Shown: positions 17,976 to 31,716, counted from the stretch's first letter. The stretch is DNA of 64,000 nt from an uncultured Nocardioides sp. (GCF_947488025.1 NZ_CANKYS010000006.1:182550-246549); one strand, 5' to 3'. Numbers and translations: made by a program. Notes: a model not told the origin generated them from the letters alone.

Positions 17976-19001
17976 CCGTGGCGAGACCCCGCACGATGCG
18001 TCGGGGCCACAGGGGCCCCTCGTAGACGAACGCGGTGTAGGCCTGCAGCAGGTCGGCACCGGCCGCGAGCCGGCGCCGCGCGTCGTCGACGGTGGTGATG
18101 CCGCCGACGCCGACCAGGGTGAGGTCGGGACCGACCCGCTCGCGCAGGAGGCGTACGACGTCCTCCGACCGCTGGGTGAGCGGACGCCCGCTCAGGCCGC
18201 CGGCGCCGACCTCCTCGACGCGGGCGGCCGGGGTGGCGAGGCCGTCGCGGCTGATCGTGGTGTTGGTGGCGATGATGCCGTCGAGCCCGGTCGCGAGGGC
18301 GAGGTCGGCCACGGCCAGGACGTCGTCGTCGCTGAGGTCGGGGGCGATCTTCACCAGCAGCGGCACCCGGTGGTCGGGGCGCACCTCGTCGGCGCGACGG
18401 CGTACGGCCCGCAGCAGGGGTTCGAGCTTCTCGACCGCCTGGAGGTCGCGGAGGCCGGGGGTGTTGGGCGAGGACACGTTGACGACGAGGTAGTCGGCGT
18501 AGGGGGCCAGCAGGCCGGCCGACTTCTCGTAGTCGCGGGCGGCCTCGTCCTCGGGCACGACCTTCGTCTTGCCGATGTTGACGCCGAGGATCGTCGAGCC
18601 GCCGCCGGCACGCCAGGCAGCGAGCCTGCGGGCCACGACCTCCGCGCCGTCGTTGTTGAAGCCCATCCGGTTGACGATCGCCCGGTCGGCCGTCAGCCGG
18701 AACAGGCGCGGCGTCGGGTTGCCGGGCTGCGTCTCACCGGTGACGGTGCCGACCTCGACGTGGCCGAAGCCGAGCGCGGCGAGCCCGTCGATGCCGACGG
18801 CGTTCTTGTCGAACCCGGCCGCCAGGCCGAGCGGGTGCGGGAACGTCAGGCCCAGGGCGCGCACCGGCGCCGAGGGCACGCGGACCGCCCGCCCGGTGAC
18901 GGGGGCCGCCGCGCGGATCGCGCGGAACGCCGCGTGGTGGATCCGCTCGGGGTCGAACCGGGTCAGCGCCTGCTCGAAGACGACGTCGTAGGGGCGCACG
19001 G

Positions 19002-19005
<4 letters not shown>
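17968..19005 (-). CDS. pyrD: Dihydroorotate dehydrogenase (quinone), class 2, 345 aa
   Basis: This membrane-associated flavoenzyme oxidises dihydroorotate to orotate with quinone. Features are the N-terminal amphipathic helix before the barrel, [26 protein letters not shown], the catalytic serine in [37 protein letters not shown] and GGLSGRPL. All key residues look intact, unlike the class 1B-like pair that follows. The GTG at 19005 overlaps the carB stop (GTGA). Confidence 0.95.
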
Positions 19006-22328
<3,323 letters not shown>

Positions 22329-22329
22329 G

Positions 22330-23463
22330 TCAGGCGTCCTTCCGGTCGGACATGAGATCGCAGAAGCGGTCGAAGAGGTACGCCGCGTCGTGCGGGCCGG
22401 CCGCGGCCTCGGGGTGGTACTGCACCGAGAACGACGTGAGCCGGCCCTCGGCGTCGCGGAGCTCGAGGCCCTCGACGACGTCGTCGTTGAGGCACACGTG
22501 GCTCACCGTCGCCACGCCGAACTCGGTGGTCGTCGAGCCCTCGAGCGGGGCGTCGACGGCGAAGCCGTGGTTGTGCGCGGTGACCTCGACCTTGCCGGTG
22601 GTGCGGTCCATCACCGGCTGGTTGATGCCGCGGTGGCCGTACTTGAGCTTGTAGGTGCCGAAGCCCAGCGCGCGGCCGAAGAGCTGGTTGCCGAAGCAGA
22701 TCCCGAAGTAGGGGATGCCTGCGCGCAGCGCGTCCTGCAGCAGCTGCACCTGACCGGTGGTGGCCGCGGGGTCACCGGGCCCGTTGGAGAAGAACAGCCC
22801 GTCGGGGCCGACCGCCCGGACCTCGTCGATCGTCGCGGTGGCCGGCAGCACGTGCACCTCGATGCCGCGCTCGCTCATCATCCGCGGGGTGTTGGACTTG
22901 ATGCCGAGGTCGATCGCGGCGACCGTGAAGCGCTTCGTGCCCTGCGCGGGGACGACGTAGGCCTCGCTCGTGCTCACCGCCTCGCTGAGGTTCGAGCCGG
23001 CCATCTCGCCGGAGGCGAGGACCCGCTCGAGCAGGCGCTGGGGGTCGGTCTCCGTGGTCGAGATGCCGACGCGCATCGCACCGCGCTCGCGCAGGTGACG
23101 GGTCAGCGCGCGGGTGTCGACCCCGCTGATGCCGACCACGCCCTGGTCGCGCAGGTCGTCGTCGAGGCTGCGCACGCTGCGCCAGCTGGACGGGACGCGG
23201 GCGGGGTCGCGCACGACGTAGCCGGCGACCCAGATGCGCGAGGACTCGGTGTCCTCGTCGTTCATGCCGGTGTTGCCGACGTGCGGGGCGGTCATCACGA
23301 CGACCTGGCGGTGGTAGCTGGGGTCGGTCAGCGTCTCCTGGTAGCCGGACATGCCGGTGGAGAACACCGCCTCGCCGAAGGTCTCACCCTCGGCTCCGAA
23401 CGACTCACCGCGAAAGGTGCGACCGTCCTCGAGGACCATGATCGCTGGGGCAGGCAGAGCCAT
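22330..23463 (-). CDS. carA: Carbamoyl-phosphate synthase small (glutamine amidotransferase) subunit, 377 aa
   Basis: Hydrolyses glutamine and passes ammonia to CarB. The N-terminal CarA domain starts [18 protein letters not shown]. The class I amidotransferase domain has the nucleophile in [16 protein letters not shown] and the His/Glu pair in [11 protein letters not shown]. The ATG at 23463 is chosen because a strong AGAAGGAGG ends 6-7 bases upstream; an in-frame GTG 8 codons earlier lies inside the regulatory hairpin. It starts the second pyrimidine unit and is preceded by a PyrR-type leader. Confidence 0.96.
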   Translation of the reverse strand: MALPAPAIMVLEDGRTFRGESFGAEGETFGEAVFSTGMSGYQETLTDPSYHRQVVVMTAPHVGNTGMNDEDTESSRIWVAGYVVRDPARVPSSWRSVRSLDDDLRDQGVVGISGVDTRALTRHLRERGAMRVGISTTETDPQRLLERVLASGEMAGSNLSEAVSTSEAYVVPAQGTKRFTVAAIDLGIKSNTPRMMSERGIEVHVLPATATIDEVRAVGPDGLFFSNGPGDPAATTGQVQLLQDALRAGIPYFGICFGNQLFGRALGFGTYKLKYGHRGINQPVMDRTTGKVEVTAHNHGFAVDAPLEGSTTTEFGVATVSHVCLNDDVVEGLELRDAEGRLTSFSVQYHPEAAAGPHDAAYLFDRFCDLMSDRKDA

Positions 23464-23468
23464 GCCGT

Positions 23469-23509
23469 ACCTCCTTCTCCGCCTCACGGGACGGATCGTT
23501 AAAGGATGT
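23469..23509 (-). promoter_or_regulatory. PyrR-binding leader of the carA operon
   Basis: The 41 bases before carA differ from those before pyrR at one position only. On the mRNA the core CCGUCCCGUGAGGCGG (23479-23494) fits the published PyrR-binding consensus ARUCCNGNGAGGYU and folds as a 5-bp stem with a six-base loop. The conserved UCCUUU upstream can pair with GAAGGA of the Shine-Dalgarno, giving a lower stem that would hide the ribosome site. PyrR-UMP binding would then repress carA translation, as known for mycobacterial pyr mRNA. Confidence 0.82.
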
Positions 23510-23523
23510 TCGAGCCGACGCCG

Positions 23524-23529
23524 ACCCTA
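23524..23529 (-). promoter_or_regulatory. -10 hexamer TAGGGT of the carA promoter
   Basis: Minus-strand CTGATAGGGT has the TANNNT form and mirrors CTGCTAGGGT at the pyrR promoter. It would place transcription start about 50 bases before carA. No clear -35 is visible. Confidence 0.5.
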
Positions 23530-23591
23530 TCAGCGACGCCGCTTCCCTCCGGCATCGCGTCGGCCTGTCGAGACGGCGTCCTCGGGCGGCC

Positions 23592-25261
<1,670 letters not shown>

Positions 25262-25265
<4 letters not shown>

Positions 25266-25361
25266 GCGGACGTCCTGGAGGGGTTCAGGGAGGACTCGCC
25301 GGGCCTCGGGCGCACGTGTGCGCCGCCGCGGACGCGAGTCGGGTCAGTCCTGGATCCACAT
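25262..25361 (-). promoter_or_regulatory. Putative translational attenuator upstream of the ABC-F gene
   Basis: Between the leader peptide and the ABC-F start the RNA can form a GACTCGC/GCGAGTC stem enclosing a strong GGCGCA/TGCGCC hairpin. The GAGTCCT of that stem can alternatively pair with AGGAC just before the start codon. Ribosome stalling on the leader could switch between the two folds. The folds are read by eye. Confidence 0.45.
25344..25361 (-). CDS. Putative 5-residue leader peptide MWIQD
   Basis: ATG-TGG-ATC-CAG-GAC-TGA lies 79 bases upstream of the ABC-F start. Its ATG is 10 bases after a TAGGCT -10-like hexamer (25372-25377), so it would sit at the very 5' end of the transcript. 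Short, nearly leaderless upstream reading frames are typical attenuator peptides of ribosome-protection ABC-F and erm genes. Real translation is an inference. Confidence 0.5.
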   Translation of the reverse strand: MWIQD

Positions 25362-25434
25362 GATGACCAACAGCCTAGGCGGTCCGGGCCGGACGGCCCA
25401 GCGGTTTTCCGCGCCCTCCTGCCACGCTGGGGCC

Positions 25435-26682
25435 ATGGCTGATCGCATGCGTGTCGTCGAGGTCGAGCAGGCCGTCCGTGAGGTGCGCGAGCACTGCGCG
25501 TCCCTCGAGAGCCCACGGGTGGTGACGAGCGGCAACTTCGCCTCGCCGGTCACCCTGCTGGGCCCGCTGCTGGCGGACCTGCCGGCAGCCCGGCTGCACG
25601 CGCTCAACGCGCAGCCCGACCTGCCGATCCACGACGGCGTGGTCCCGGAGACGACGTTCGTGGGTCCGGGGTTCCGCCGGCACCCGCGGCTGGTCTACGT
25701 GCCCTGCCGGCTGTCGATGGTCCCCCGGCTCTTCCACGGACCCCTCGCCCCCGACGTCGTGGTCGTGCACACCACGATGCCGCGCGACGGACAGGTCTCC
25801 CTCGGCCTCGAGGTCAACGTGCTGCCCGCCGCCATCGAGGCGGCCCGCGCCCGCGGTGCCCTCGTGGTCGCGCAGCTCAACCCGCGGATGCCGTGGACCT
25901 TCGGCGACGCGGAGGTCCCGCTCGACGCCATCGACCTCGGGGTCGAGGTGGATGTGCCGCTGACCACCCACGTCGCCCGGCCACCGAGCGACGACGCCCG
26001 GTTGATCGGCTCCCGCGTCGCCGCCGAGATCGGCGACGGGGCGACCCTGCAGGCCGGCATCGGCGAGGTGCCGGACGCCACGATCGCGGGCGTGCTGGAG
26101 CGTCGCAGCCTGAAGGTGTGGACCGAGATGTTCAGCGACGGCGTCCTCGTCCTCGAGGAGGCCGGTGCCCTCGACCGCGGCACCCCGTTGCGTACGTCGT
26201 TCGTGTTCGGCAGCCAGGCGCTCTACGACTGGGTCGACGACAACCCCCGGGTGCGGATGCTGCGCACCGAGGCGACCAACTCCCCCGCCGCGATCGCCCA
26301 GCAGCCGGCGATGACGTCGATCAACACGGCCCTGCAGGTCGACCTGTTCGACCAGGCCAACGCGTCCCGGATCGGCACCCGCATCTACAGCGGGTTCGGC
26401 GGCCAGACCGACTTCACCGTGGGCGCCAGCCACTCACCCGGCGGTCGGGCGTTCCTCGCCCTGCGCAGCTGGCACCCCCGCGCCGACGTCTCGACGATCG
26501 TGCCGCTCGTCGACGAGCCGGTGACGTCGTTCCAGCACGGGGCGGTGGTCACCGAGCAGGGCATCGCGTGGATGTGGGGCCGCAGCGAGCGCGAGCAGGC
26601 CCGCAACCTGATCGAGCACGCCGCCCACCCCCGGGTCCGCGACGACCTCTGGGAGGAGGCACGCGGGCTCGGGCTCGCCTGA
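25435..26682 (+). CDS. Acetyl-CoA hydrolase/CoA-transferase family protein, 415 aa
   Basis: Family I-type CoA-transferase/acetyl-CoA hydrolase. Visible are GATLQAGIGEVPDA, the catalytic glutamate segment KVWTEMFSDGVLVL, a glycine-rich CoA site YSGFGGQTDFTVGA and VTEQGIAWMWG. Substrates in the family include acetate, butyrate and 4-hydroxybutyrate CoA esters; which applies here is unclear. The ATG at 25435 is the first in frame after the divergent ABC-F promoter region; an ATG 12 bases later is possible. A long inverted repeat follows the gene. Confidence 0.85.
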   Translation: MADRMRVVEVEQAVREVREHCASLESPRVVTSGNFASPVTLLGPLLADLPAARLHALNAQPDLPIHDGVVPETTFVGPGFRRHPRLVYVPCRLSMVPRLFHGPLAPDVVVVHTTMPRDGQVSLGLEVNVLPAAIEAARARGALVVAQLNPRMPWTFGDAEVPLDAIDLGVEVDVPLTTHVARPPSDDARLIGSRVAAEIGDGATLQAGIGEVPDATIAGVLERRSLKVWTEMFSDGVLVLEEAGALDRGTPLRTSFVFGSQALYDWVDDNPRVRMLRTEATNSPAAIAQQPAMTSINTALQVDLFDQANASRIGTRIYSGFGGQTDFTVGASHSPGGRAFLALRSWHPRADVSTIVPLVDEPVTSFQHGAVVTEQGIAWMWGRSEREQARNLIEHAAHPRVRDDLWEEARGLGLA

Positions 26683-26705
26683 GCGCGCGGCGCTCCGAGC
26701 ACGGT

Positions 26706-26756
26706 GGGGAACGAGATGCAGGATGCTCGGCCCGGATGACCTGCGTCTCGTTCCCC
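26706..26756. terminator. 17-bp inverted repeat between convergent genes
   Basis: GGGGAACGAGATGCAGG (26706-26722) pairs with CCTGCGTCTCGTTCCCC (26740-26756) at all but one position, which would be a G-U pair in RNA. The loop is 17 bases. It lies 24 bases after the CoA-transferase stop and before the 3' end of the convergent VOC gene, so it may terminate transcription from one or both sides. Confidence 0.6.
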
Positions 26757-26822
26757 AGCCGACCGGTTTCAGCCGATCGTCCGGCCGCCGAGACGGGACG
26801 CCCAGCGCTCGACCAGCCGCGC

Positions 26823-27263
26823 TCAGGCCACGAACACGCAGAAGACGTGTCCCTCGGGACTGGCGTAGGCCCGCAGCGGCTCCTCCGCGTCGTCGCTCCG
26901 GTCCAGGCGCAGCTCGCCACCGAGCTCCAGCACGAGGGCGTGCACAGCGTCGAGCGCCGACCGCGACGGGACGGTGGTGTCGAGGTGCGAGACCGACGGG
27001 TGGCCCGGCTCCGGCCACCGGCTCTCCGGCAGCTCCGCCACCGCCTGCACCGCCAGGCAGCGACGACCGTCGGGGTGGGTGAGCGCCAGCCAGTCCTTGA
27101 CGTCGTCGGTCCCGTCGTCCGGCGCCTCGTCTCCGGGCCGGTAGGTCAGCCCGAGCAGCATCCGCCAGAACTCTGCCTCCCGGCGCACGTCCCGGGCATC
27201 GAGCACGGTGTGCAGCAGCTGCGGAACGGCTGGCGGGAAGTCGGCGGGATTACGGGCGTCCAT
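26823..27263 (-). CDS. VOC family (glyoxalase-like) protein, 146 aa
   Basis: One vicinal-oxygen-chelate domain: LHTVLDARDVRREAEFWRML near the start, HLDTTV in the middle and the C-terminal YASPEGHVFCVFVA. Family members are metal-dependent lyases, dioxygenases or resistance proteins, but no reaction can be assigned. The start at 27263 has TAGGGT ending 6 bases upstream and no ribosome site. It is divergent from the two-domain VOC gene at 27296. Confidence 0.8.
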   Translation of the reverse strand: MDARNPADFPPAVPQLLHTVLDARDVRREAEFWRMLLGLTYRPGDEAPDDGTDDVKDWLALTHPDGRRCLAVQAVAELPESRWPEPGHPSVSHLDTTVPSRSALDAVHALVLELGGELRLDRSDDAEEPLRAYASPEGHVFCVFVA

Positions 27264-27269
27264 CGTTCG

Positions 27270-27275
27270 ACCCTA
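27270..27275 (-). promoter_or_regulatory. -10 hexamer TAGGGT, leaderless promoter of the VOC gene
   Basis: Minus-strand TAGGGT ends 6 bases before the ATG at 27263 with no Shine-Dalgarno in between. Confidence 0.5.
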
Positions 27276-27295
27276 GAGCGTGTGAGGATCTCTCG

Positions 27296-28027
27296 ATGAC
27301 CGCCCGACCCGACTGGATCCAGCTGTTCCTCGACACCCCGGCAGGCGCGTACGAGGAGGCAGTCGCGTTCTGGTCGGCCGTCACGGGGTGGACGCCGTCC
27401 GAGCGGCGCGGCGAGGACGGGCAGTTCCTCACGCTGCTGCCGCCGGCGGGAGCGGCGTACGTCAAGGTGCAGGCCGTCGACGGGTCCGCGGGCGTGCACC
27501 TCGACCTCGACTCCGCCGACCGCCCGGCAGCGGTCGCCCGGGCCCATGAGCTCGGGGCGACGTCCGCCTGGACCCACCACGACGTCGAGGTGATGCGCTC
27601 GCCCGGCGGCCTGGTCTTCTGCCACACCCTCGTCGACGGCGAGCCGAGCCTGGTCCGCGACGGAGCGACGATCCTCGACCAGGTCTGCCTCGACGTCCCC
27701 GCCGCACACTGGGAGTCCGAGGTGGCGTTCTGGTCCGGGCTGACGGGCCGCGGGGTCCAGGTCGGCTCGCTTCCCCAGTTCGCGCGGCTCGTCGAGTACG
27801 GCCGGCTGCGGATCCTGCTGCAGCGGCTCGACGAGTCGGAGGGTCCCGTGCGGGCGCACCCGGACCTCGCGACGGCCGACCGCGCGCGCGACGCCGAGGA
27901 GCACGTCCGCCTCGGCGCGCGGCTGGAGCGGGTCTTGGACCACTGGACCGTCCTCACCGCACCCGGCGGCCAGGTCTACTGCCTCACGGACCGCGACCCG
28001 TCGACCGGCCTCGCGGCCGGCGTGTGA
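27296..28027 (+). CDS. VOC family protein with two domains, 243 aa
   Basis: Two VOC (glyoxalase-like) domains in tandem: WIQLFLDTPAGAYEEAVAFW starts the first and LDQVCLDVPAAHWESEVAFW the second. Each ends in a GG.V.C strand (PGGLVFCHT, PGGQVYCLT). Function unknown. It is divergent from the single-domain VOC gene 32 bases upstream, so the pair may share regulation. Confidence 0.82.
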   Translation: MTARPDWIQLFLDTPAGAYEEAVAFWSAVTGWTPSERRGEDGQFLTLLPPAGAAYVKVQAVDGSAGVHLDLDSADRPAAVARAHELGATSAWTHHDVEVMRSPGGLVFCHTLVDGEPSLVRDGATILDQVCLDVPAAHWESEVAFWSGLTGRGVQVGSLPQFARLVEYGRLRILLQRLDESEGPVRAHPDLATADRARDAEEHVRLGARLERVLDHWTVLTAPGGQVYCLTDRDPSTGLAAGV

Positions 28028-28061
28028 CCGAGCCCACGACCCACCCCGCCCCGGCTCTGCG

Positions 28062-28067
28062 TACTGT
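28062..28067 (+). promoter_or_regulatory. -10 hexamer TACTGT, leaderless promoter of the exported protein gene
   Basis: TACTGT fits TANNNT and ends 6 bases before the GTG at 28074; no ribosome site is seen. Confidence 0.45.
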
Positions 28068-28073
28068 CGGTAT

Positions 28074-28724
28074 GTGACTTCTCGCCACCGCGTCCTGCCC
28101 GCCGTCCTCGTTGCCGTCGCGCTCACCGCGGCCGGCGGGACCGCGCTTCCCGCGCAGGCCGCGGGCATCGCGGTGCCCGTCCAGTGCGAGACCGGCGCCG
28201 AGACCGTGCTCGCCTGGGACGACGTGACCTATGACCTGCGAGGCACGTGCGGCGTCGTACGGGTGAGCGCCGACCACGCGACCGTCACGATGCCGACCGC
28301 CACCCGCCTCGTCCTGGAGGGCACGGGCAACGCGGTCACCGCCAAGCCGTTGTACGACGTCGAGGTGACGGGGGCCGGCTACAGCGTCACCACCCCGTCC
28401 GTGCGGTCGCTGTCCGTCACCGGGGCCGGCACCACGGTCGCCGTCTCCGGGCTCGTGGAGTCCGCCGAGCTGGCCAGCACCTCGTCCTCGCTCACCGCCG
28501 ACGTCGTCAACCTCGTCCGGCTGCGCGGCGCCGACGCCGTGACGGCCCGCAAGGCCTACCGCACGCGCATCACCGGCTCGGACAACACCGTCGGTCTGCG
28601 ACGCGCCGGCAAGGTCGTCCTCACCGGCGACCGCAACACCGTCACCGTCGCCCGGGGCCGTACGACGCTCCGCGACCGCGGAGCCGACAACGTGCTCGAC
28701 CTGCGCCCCCGCCGCCGCCGCTGA
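28074..28724 (+). CDS. Exported beta-repeat protein (DUF3060-like), 216 aa
   Basis: An N-terminal signal peptide (VLPAVLVAVALTAAGG followed by PAQA-A) indicates Sec export. The mature part is built of short strands with repeating NxVT/VTGAG patterns (EGTGNAVTAK, VTGAGYSVTT, TGSDNTVGL, TGDRNTVTV), suggesting a small parallel beta-helix as in DUF3060 proteins. Two cysteines (VQCET, GTCGV) may form a disulfide. No function known. Two inverted repeats follow it before the convergent pyrC. Confidence 0.7.
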   Translation: MTSRHRVLPAVLVAVALTAAGGTALPAQAAGIAVPVQCETGAETVLAWDDVTYDLRGTCGVVRVSADHATVTMPTATRLVLEGTGNAVTAKPLYDVEVTGAGYSVTTPSVRSLSVTGAGTTVAVSGLVESAELASTSSSLTADVVNLVRLRGADAVTARKAYRTRITGSDNTVGLRRAGKVVLTGDRNTVTVARGRTTLRDRGADNVLDLRPRRRR

Positions 28725-28743
28725 GCGCCCGGGCGGCACCGCT

Positions 28744-28777
28744 GATGGATTTCCACCCGTGTGCGTGGAAGTCCATC
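28744..28777. repeat. 13-bp inverted repeat 3' of the exported protein gene
   Basis: GATGGATTTCCAC (28744-28756) and GTGGAAGTCCATC (28765-28777) match at 12 of 13 positions around an 8-base loop. It lies between convergent genes and could be a terminator. Confidence 0.6.
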
Positions 28778-28810
28778 CGGGCCTGAGCGTGGGACGCCCG
28801 CATACGCGCT

Positions 28811-28838
28811 GAACTTCCACGCGTGGGCGTGGAAGTCC
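28811..28838. repeat. Second related inverted repeat before the pyrC 3' end
   Basis: GAACTTCCAC (28811-28820) and GTGGAAGTCC (28829-28838) match at 9 of 10 positions and share the CTTCCAC/GTGGAAG core with the repeat 50 bases upstream. The two look like copies of one element. Confidence 0.6.
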
Positions 28839-28867
28839 AGGCACGAGGGCCCGGCTCAGGTACGACG

Positions 28868-30151
28868 TCAGGCCAGCGCGCCGTCGCGCACGGTCACCCG
28901 ACCGGCGTACACCGTGTGCACCACCCGCGAGCTCAGGCTGCGCCCGTGCCACGGGTTGTTGCGGGAGAGCGAGGCCGAGGCGTCGCGGTCGACCGTGACG
29001 GAGGCCGTCGGGTCGACGAGCACGACGTGGGCCGGCGAGCCGGGCTCGAGCGGTCGGCCCTGCTCGGCCAGGCCGGCGATCCGGGCCGGGGTCGTCGACA
29101 TGACCCGGGCGACGTCGGTCCAGGACAGGTCGGGCAGCGCGGTGCGGACGACGCCGAGCGCCGTCTCGATGCCGAGCATCCCGAAGGCCGCGTCGACGAA
29201 CGCGTGCTCCTTGTCGTGGCGCGCGTGCGGCGCGTGGTCGGTCGCGACGGCGTCGATGGTGCCGTCGACGAGCGCCGCGCGGAGCGCGTCGACGTCCTCC
29301 TGCGGGCGCAGCGGCGGGTTCACCTTGTAGGTCGGGTCGTAGCCGGTGAGCAGGTCGGTGGTGAGCAGCAGGTGGTGCGGGGTCACCTCGGCGGTGACCT
29401 CCCAGGTGCCGTCGCGCTGCGCCTGCGCCTTCGCCCACCGCAGCACATCGACCGAGCCGGCGGTGGAGACGTGGGCGACGTGCACCCGCGAGCCCGTGTG
29501 GCGGGCGAGCATCACGTCACGGGCGACGATGACCTCCTCCGCGATCCCGGGCCAGCCGGGGAGCCCGAGCCGACCGGACAGCTCCCCCTCGTGGCAGCAC
29601 GCGGCCGGTCCCGCGAGCGTGGGGTCCTGCGAGTGTTGCGAGACGACGCCGCCGAACGCCTTGACGTACTCCAGCGCCCGGCGCATCACCCGCGCGTCGT
29701 GCACGCACTTGCCGTCGTCGGAGAAGACCTTGACCGCGGCGCGCGAGCGGTGCATCAGGCCCAGCTCGGCGAGCTCCTCGCCGGCCAGCCCCCGCGTCAC
29801 CGCACCGACCGGCTGCACGTGCACCAGGCCCGCCTCGCGGCCGAGCTCCCACACCCGGGTGGCGGCCTCGGCGGTGTCGGTCACGGGCGAGGTGTTGGCC
29901 ATGGCGAGCACGGCGGTGTAACCGCCGAGGGCCGCTGCCTGCGAGCCGGTGAGGATGGTCTCGGCGTCCTCGCGTCCCGGTTCGCGCAGGTGGGTGTGCA
30001 GGTCGACCAGACCGGGCAGGGCGACCAGACCGTCGGCGTCGACGGTCTCCGCGCCGGCCGGCGCCTCGTCGACGAGCACGCCCGCGTCGTCGACGTACAG
30101 GTCCCGGGTCTGCTCGCCGAGCAGCGAGGCTCCCTTGATCACCAGCGACAT
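28868..30151 (-). CDS. pyrC: Dihydroorotase, 427 aa
   Basis: Cyclises carbamoyl aspartate to dihydroorotate. Metal-site motifs of the type I amidohydrolase are present: LVDLHTHLREPGRED near residue 55, VKVFSDDGKCV, SQHSQDP, EVTPHHLLL and the catalytic Asp in ATDHAPH. The ATG at 30151 overlaps the pyrB stop (TGATG), so translation is coupled; upstream in-frame sequence belongs to pyrB in another frame. It ends the pyrR-pyrB-pyrC unit. Confidence 0.96.
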   Translation of the reverse strand: MSLVIKGASLLGEQTRDLYVDDAGVLVDEAPAGAETVDADGLVALPGLVDLHTHLREPGREDAETILTGSQAAALGGYTAVLAMANTSPVTDTAEAATRVWELGREAGLVHVQPVGAVTRGLAGEELAELGLMHRSRAAVKVFSDDGKCVHDARVMRRALEYVKAFGGVVSQHSQDPTLAGPAACCHEGELSGRLGLPGWPGIAEEVIVARDVMLARHTGSRVHVAHVSTAGSVDVLRWAKAQAQRDGTWEVTAEVTPHHLLLTTDLLTGYDPTYKVNPPLRPQEDVDALRAALVDGTIDAVATDHAPHARHDKEHAFVDAAFGMLGIETALGVVRTALPDLSWTDVARVMSTTPARIAGLAEQGRPLEPGSPAHVVLVDPTASVTVDRDASASLSRNNPWHGRSLSSRVVHTVYAGRVTVRDGALA

Positions 30152-31089
30152 CAGGCAATTCCTCCCCGGGTGTCCCCGGCCAGCAGGTGGTAGAGCACGG
30201 CCATCCGGATCGCCAGGCCGCTGGAGACCTGCTCCAGCACGACCGACTGGGCCGCGTCGGCGGCGTCGGCGGCGATCTCGAGGCCGCGGTTCATCGGTCC
30301 GGGGTGGCAGATCGGGACGTCCGGCTTGAGCAGGGCGAGCCGGTTGCGGGTGAGGCCGTAGCCGACCGTGTACTCGCGCGGGCTCGGGAAGAACGCGCCC
30401 GACATCCGCTCGCGCTGGACCCGCAGCATCATCACGGCGTCGGCGTCCGGCAGCACCGAGTCGATGTCGTACGACGTCTCGAACCCCGCCGCGGCCGACC
30501 ACGCGCCGATGCCGCTGGGCATGAGCGTCGGTGGCGCGACGACGGTGACGCGGGCGCCCAGCCGGGTCAGGCACTGGATGTTGGAGCGGAAGACGCGGCT
30601 GTGGGCCAGGTCACCGATGATCGCGACGTGCCGGCCCTCGAGCGAGCCGAGGTGGCGCTGGAGGGTGTAGGCGTCGAGCAGCGCCTGGGTGGGGTGCTCG
30701 TGCATCCCGTCGCCGGCGTTGACCACCGCGGCGTCGACCCACTGGCTGACCTGCACGGCCGCGCCGCTGGCGGGGTGGCGGATGACGAGGCCGTCGACGC
30801 CCATCGCGCAGACGGTGAGCACCGTGTCACGCAGGCTCTCGCCCTTCGACGTGCTCGAGCCCTTGGCGCTGACGTTGATGACGTCGGCGGAGAGCCACTT
30901 GCCGGCGATCTCGAACGACGACCGGGTACGGGTGGAGTCCTCGAAGAACATGTTGACGACCGTGCGGCCGCGCAGCGCCGGCAGCTTCTTGACCTCTCGG
31001 CTCTGCACGTCGTGCATGTCGGCGGCGGTCTCGAAGAGCTGGTGGATCTCGTCGGTCGACAGGTCGTCGATAGACAGCAGGTGCTTCAC
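30151..31089 (-). CDS. pyrB: Aspartate carbamoyltransferase catalytic subunit, 312 aa
   Basis: Joins carbamoyl phosphate to aspartate. The carbamoyl-phosphate site is in [16 protein letters not shown], with [11 protein letters not shown] and the aspartate-domain motif [12 protein letters not shown]. The GTG at 31089 overlaps the pyrR stop (GTGA). No pyrI regulatory subunit is present, as usual in actinobacteria. Confidence 0.97.
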   Translation of the reverse strand: MKHLLSIDDLSTDEIHQLFETAADMHDVQSREVKKLPALRGRTVVNMFFEDSTRTRSSFEIAGKWLSADVINVSAKGSSTSKGESLRDTVLTVCAMGVDGLVIRHPASGAAVQVSQWVDAAVVNAGDGMHEHPTQALLDAYTLQRHLGSLEGRHVAIIGDLAHSRVFRSNIQCLTRLGARVTVVAPPTLMPSGIGAWSAAAGFETSYDIDSVLPDADAVMMLRVQRERMSGAFFPSPREYTVGYGLTRNRLALLKPDVPICHPGPMNRGLEIAADAADAAQSVVLEQVSSGLAIRMAVLYHLLAGDTRGGIA

Positions 31090-31652
31090 GAGATCGTCAC
31101 CTCGTCGCTGCCGTCGACCTCGGCCAGCCGGACGCTGACGCGCTCGGCGAGGGCGCTGGGGAGGTTCTTGCCGACGTGGTCGGCGCGGATCGGCAGCTCG
31201 CGGTGCCCGCGGTCGACGAGCACGGCCAGGCGTACGGCGGCGGGCCGGCCGAGGTCGGCGAGCGCGTCGAGGGCGGCCCGGATGGTGCGCCCGGAGAACA
31301 GCACGTCGTCGACGAGGACGACGACCTTCTCGTCGATGCCGCCGGGGGGAAGCGCGGTCTTGTGGGCACGCCGGGTCGGCTGCGAGCGCAAGTCGTCGCG
31401 GTACATCGTCACGTCGAGCTCGCCGACCGCGACCGGGGCGCCCTCGACGGCGGCGATCTTCTCGGCGATCCGCCTCGCGAGGGGTACGCCGCGGGTGTGC
31501 AGGCCGAGCAGCACCAGGTCGGTGGCGCCCTTGTTGCGCTCGAGCAGCTCGTGCGAGATCCGGGTCAGCGCCCGGGAGATGTCACGGGCGTCCAGGACCG
31601 TGCGGTCCGGACGGTCGGTGCCGGGGTCGGTCTCTTCGGTGGTGGCAGGCAT
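31086..31652 (-). CDS. pyrR: Bifunctional pyr operon regulator/uracil phosphoribosyltransferase PyrR, 188 aa
   Basis: PyrR binds pyr leader RNA in response to UMP. The PRPP-binding loop is [22 protein letters not shown] (13-residue core [13 protein letters not shown]), and [15 protein letters not shown] and MYRDDL are typical. The ATG at 31652 is chosen over an in-frame GTG 10 codons upstream because that GTG is part of the RNA hairpin; an AGGAGG lies 12 bases upstream, a little far. It should control itself, pyrB-pyrC and the separate carA operon through the two leaders. Confidence 0.95.
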   Translation of the reverse strand: MPATTEETDPGTDRPDRTVLDARDISRALTRISHELLERNKGATDLVLLGLHTRGVPLARRIAEKIAAVEGAPVAVGELDVTMYRDDLRSQPTRRAHKTALPPGGIDEKVVVLVDDVLFSGRTIRAALDALADLGRPAAVRLAVLVDRGHRELPIRADHVGKNLPSALAERVSVRLAEVDGSDEVTIS

Positions 31653-31663
31653 CTGCGCGCCGG

Positions 31664-31704
31664 ACCTCCTTCTCCGCCTCACGGGACGGCTCGTTAAAGG
31701 ATGT
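31664..31704 (-). promoter_or_regulatory. PyrR-binding leader of pyrR-pyrB-pyrC
   Basis: The leader is one base different over 41 from that of carA. The core hairpin CCGUCCCGUGAGGCGG is at 31674-31689, directly followed by AGAAGGAGG. The lower stem UCCUUU/GAAGGA would close over the Shine-Dalgarno. This predicts autoregulation of pyrR translation. Confidence 0.82.
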
Positions 31705-31716
31705 CGATCGCTGGTG

